From NCBI GenBank assembly GCA_018660265.1, contig JABJKS010000055.1, positions 1 through 40,095 on the forward strand: a stretch of 40,095 nucleotides of DNA, given 5' to 3'. Below, piece after piece: positions 40,094 to 40,095 of this stretch (position 1 is its first letter; each line of letters starts with the position of its first letter). Both the position numbers and the translations under genes were made by a program. Below the pieces are notes generated by a model. That model searched no databases. It was not told the DNA's origin and saw only the letters and a program-made list of their open reading frames with translations. Origin of the DNA: Rhodospirillaceae bacterium (GTDB lineage Bacteria; Pseudomonadota; Alphaproteobacteria; GCA-2731375).

Positions 40094-40095
40094 AG

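Overview
This window looks like chromosomal DNA of an alphaproteobacterium, probably a marine or sediment heterotroph of Rhodospirillales type. This is inferred from the mix of gene families, moderate-to-high GC coding sequence, short intergenic gaps, HFN-type hybrid kinases, TauD/TfdA enzymes, and the 'AGAGCATTTCCG' palindromic repeat at the right end. No rRNA, tRNA, CRISPR array or transposase was seen.

Layout. (1) 1-5351, minus strand: four co-oriented genes, two di-heme MauG/CcpA-type peroxidases, a Tat-exported Rieske protein and an arsenite-oxidase-like molybdopterin subunit cut by the left edge. This gene set matches the dissimilatory iodate reductase system (idrA, idrB, idrP1, idrP2) better than arsenite oxidase. 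Upstream on the same strand lie a 70-aa hypothetical gene, a 305-bp intergenic region with three GTAACAC repeats, and an 1104-aa hybrid histidine kinase with about five PAS domains. (2) 9.4-13.6 kb: a TauD/TfdA dioxygenase divergent from a DUF1028 gene, a brnTA toxin-antitoxin locus whose toxin gene is frameshifted, an intact ccdAB locus with a 13-bp inverted-repeat operator, a methyltransferase and a CoA-type Nudix hydrolase. (3) 13.7-17.3 kb: dihydropyrimidinase and phosphonoacetate hydrolase (phnA) in tandem, with a convergent LysR regulator. (4) 17.4-22.9 kb: small GFA, DUF1059 and TfoX-N proteins, an FAD oxidoreductase, an alpha/beta hydrolase, a persulfide dioxygenase-rhodanese fusion and a zinc alcohol dehydrogenase. 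(5) 23.3-29.3 kb: two TauD/TfdA dioxygenases, malic enzyme-phosphotransacetylase (maeB), and a thiolase-like/DUF35 pair. (6) 29.5-33.5 kb: a SirB1, VOC and two F420-type LLM oxidoreductase genes, with a divergent enoyl-CoA hydratase. (7) 33.5-40.1 kb: a Sel1/ankyrin membrane protein, a fatty acid hydroxylase family protein, a sulfotransferase, a CodA-like amidohydrolase and an Old Yellow Enzyme-type flavoprotein lacking its Fe-S cysteines.

The genes suggest a respiratory module that reduces iodate in the periplasm, with peroxidases to detoxify by-products, embedded in a chromosome rich in enzymes for scavenging organic nitrogen, phosphonates and sulfonates.

The most unusual non-coding signal is a pair of 261-bp nested inverted-repeat elements (22971-23231 and 29257-29517). 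Each contains two head-to-head copies of a roughly 93-nt unit. The four unit copies share short conserved motifs at nearly fixed spacing, while their stem sequences differ but remain paired. I do not recognise this family.
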